Source: a virus
IMG/VR virus record: IMGVR_UViG_3300047554_000329
Coordinates: 28,925-92,924 of that record
Strand: one strand, 5' to 3'
Length of the DNA: 64,000 nucleotides
Shown: piece after piece, positions 63,683 through 64,000 of the stretch
Position numbering within the stretch: position 1 is the first letter of the stretch
Layout: every line of letters starts with the position of its first letter
Notes under the pieces: model-generated
Told to the model about the DNA's origin: nothing
What the model saw: the letters and a program-made list of their open reading frames with translations, nothing else
The model's database searches: none
Position numbers and translations under genes: made by a program

Positions 63683-64000
63683 AGAAGTCTGACTTTGACC
63701 TTGACCTAAAATTTGGGGTAGAGGGAGAGAACACAGTAGCCAATCTCCTTAGTATAGACACCGTAGAGGTAAAGAGAGATGCTCGTTGGAAAGAAACAGG
63801 TAATCTCTATATTGAAACTGAGTGTTGGTATAATAGCTCACAGTCATGGGAGCCATCAGGTTTGTCTGTATCAAAGGCTACTCACTATGCTTTTGTGTTG
63901 GAGGGTATGGTAGTAATCCTACCAACAGACCAACTAAAAGAAATAACCTATAGTAATGGAAGACCTATCGAATGTAAGATAGAACCTAACCCATCTAAGG
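63676..64000 (+). CDS. Putative PD-(D/E)XK nuclease, 3' end outside window
   Basis: The frame from ATG 63676 is open to the right edge (108 complete codons). It starts VKKSDFDLDLKFGVEGEN and contains TVEVKRDARWKETGNLYIE and SWEPSGLSVSKATHYAFVL. An acidic helix end followed by E-x-K and a downstream TGN-type strand is typical of phage PD-(D/E)XK nucleases or Hjc-like resolvases. The catalytic domain is probably complete or nearly so; the C-terminus is missing. Confidence 0.6.
   Translation, partial: MVKKSDFDLDLKFGVEGENTVANLLSIDTVEVKRDARWKETGNLYIETECWYNSSQSWEPSGLSVSKATHYAFVLEGMVVILPTDQLKEITYSNGRPIECKIEPNPSK

Noticed and set aside
1-64000. Integrase, attachment site or lysogeny switch
   Set aside because: No recombinase motif or repressor-like pair was seen; the HTH proteins at 27909 and 39203 are not in a lysogeny layout. 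The window does not cover the whole genome.

Overview
The window is one contiguous stretch of a tailed double-stranded DNA phage genome. It is cut at both ends: the first gene is open at the left edge and a nuclease-like gene is open at the right edge. The virion is of siphovirus type, shown by an HK97-fold capsid module, a tail-tube protein, paired tail chaperones and a 2488-residue tape measure. I saw no integrase, excisionase or immunity repressor, so a lytic lifestyle is likely. The host is very probably an actinobacterium. The window encodes a WhiB-family Fe-S protein, a DUF7455-type zinc protein and an MSMEG_6728-like glycosylase, all typical of actinobacteria and their phages. The DNA is AT-rich by eye and genes are packed with 1-8 nt overlaps. 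A streamlined aquatic actinobacterium is my best guess (inference).

Layout. 1-28 kb: structural genes on the + strand (tail/fibre protein, portal, protease with a nested scaffold, major capsid, connectors, tail tube, chaperones, tape measure, baseplate and fibre proteins). 28-42 kb: replication, recombination and packaging (DnaB-like helicase, DnaG-like primase, ssDNA-binding protein, DnaE-type polymerase, MazG-like protein, RecA, Cas4/RecB-like and Hjc-like nucleases, RuvC-like resolvase, small and large terminase). 42-50 kb: a large PA14/coiled-coil surface protein, holin candidates, an M23 endolysin, a tRNA cluster, a cupin, WhiB and small zinc proteins. 50-54 kb: a minus-strand operon of four glycosyltransferase-like genes and an FkbM methyltransferase. 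54-64 kb: host-takeover and auxiliary genes (HSP20, thioredoxin, GroES, ThyX, a Stealth-like phosphotransferase, a nucleotidyltransferase, a HAD phosphomannomutase-like enzyme, secreted PstS, a DNA glycosylase) with many proteins under 70 residues. Seven tRNA genes are visible: Asn, Gly, Asp, Thr, Glu, an atypical Tyr, and Arg.

The most unusual signals concern gene expression. Many genes on both strands have a TATAAT or TATACT box ending 6-8 nt (usually 7) before the start codon and no ribosome binding site, which predicts leaderless mRNAs. Two genes, the PA14 protein and the HAD phosphatase, appear to start at ATT codons. One near-perfect promoter lies inside the loop of a terminator hairpin. 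Two divergent extended -10 boxes abut as a near-palindrome between the glycosyltransferase operon and the HSP20 gene. The auxiliary genes suggest three programmes: remodelling of host or virion glycans, phosphate acquisition through PstS behind a possible Pho-box-like element, and protein-folding and redox support.
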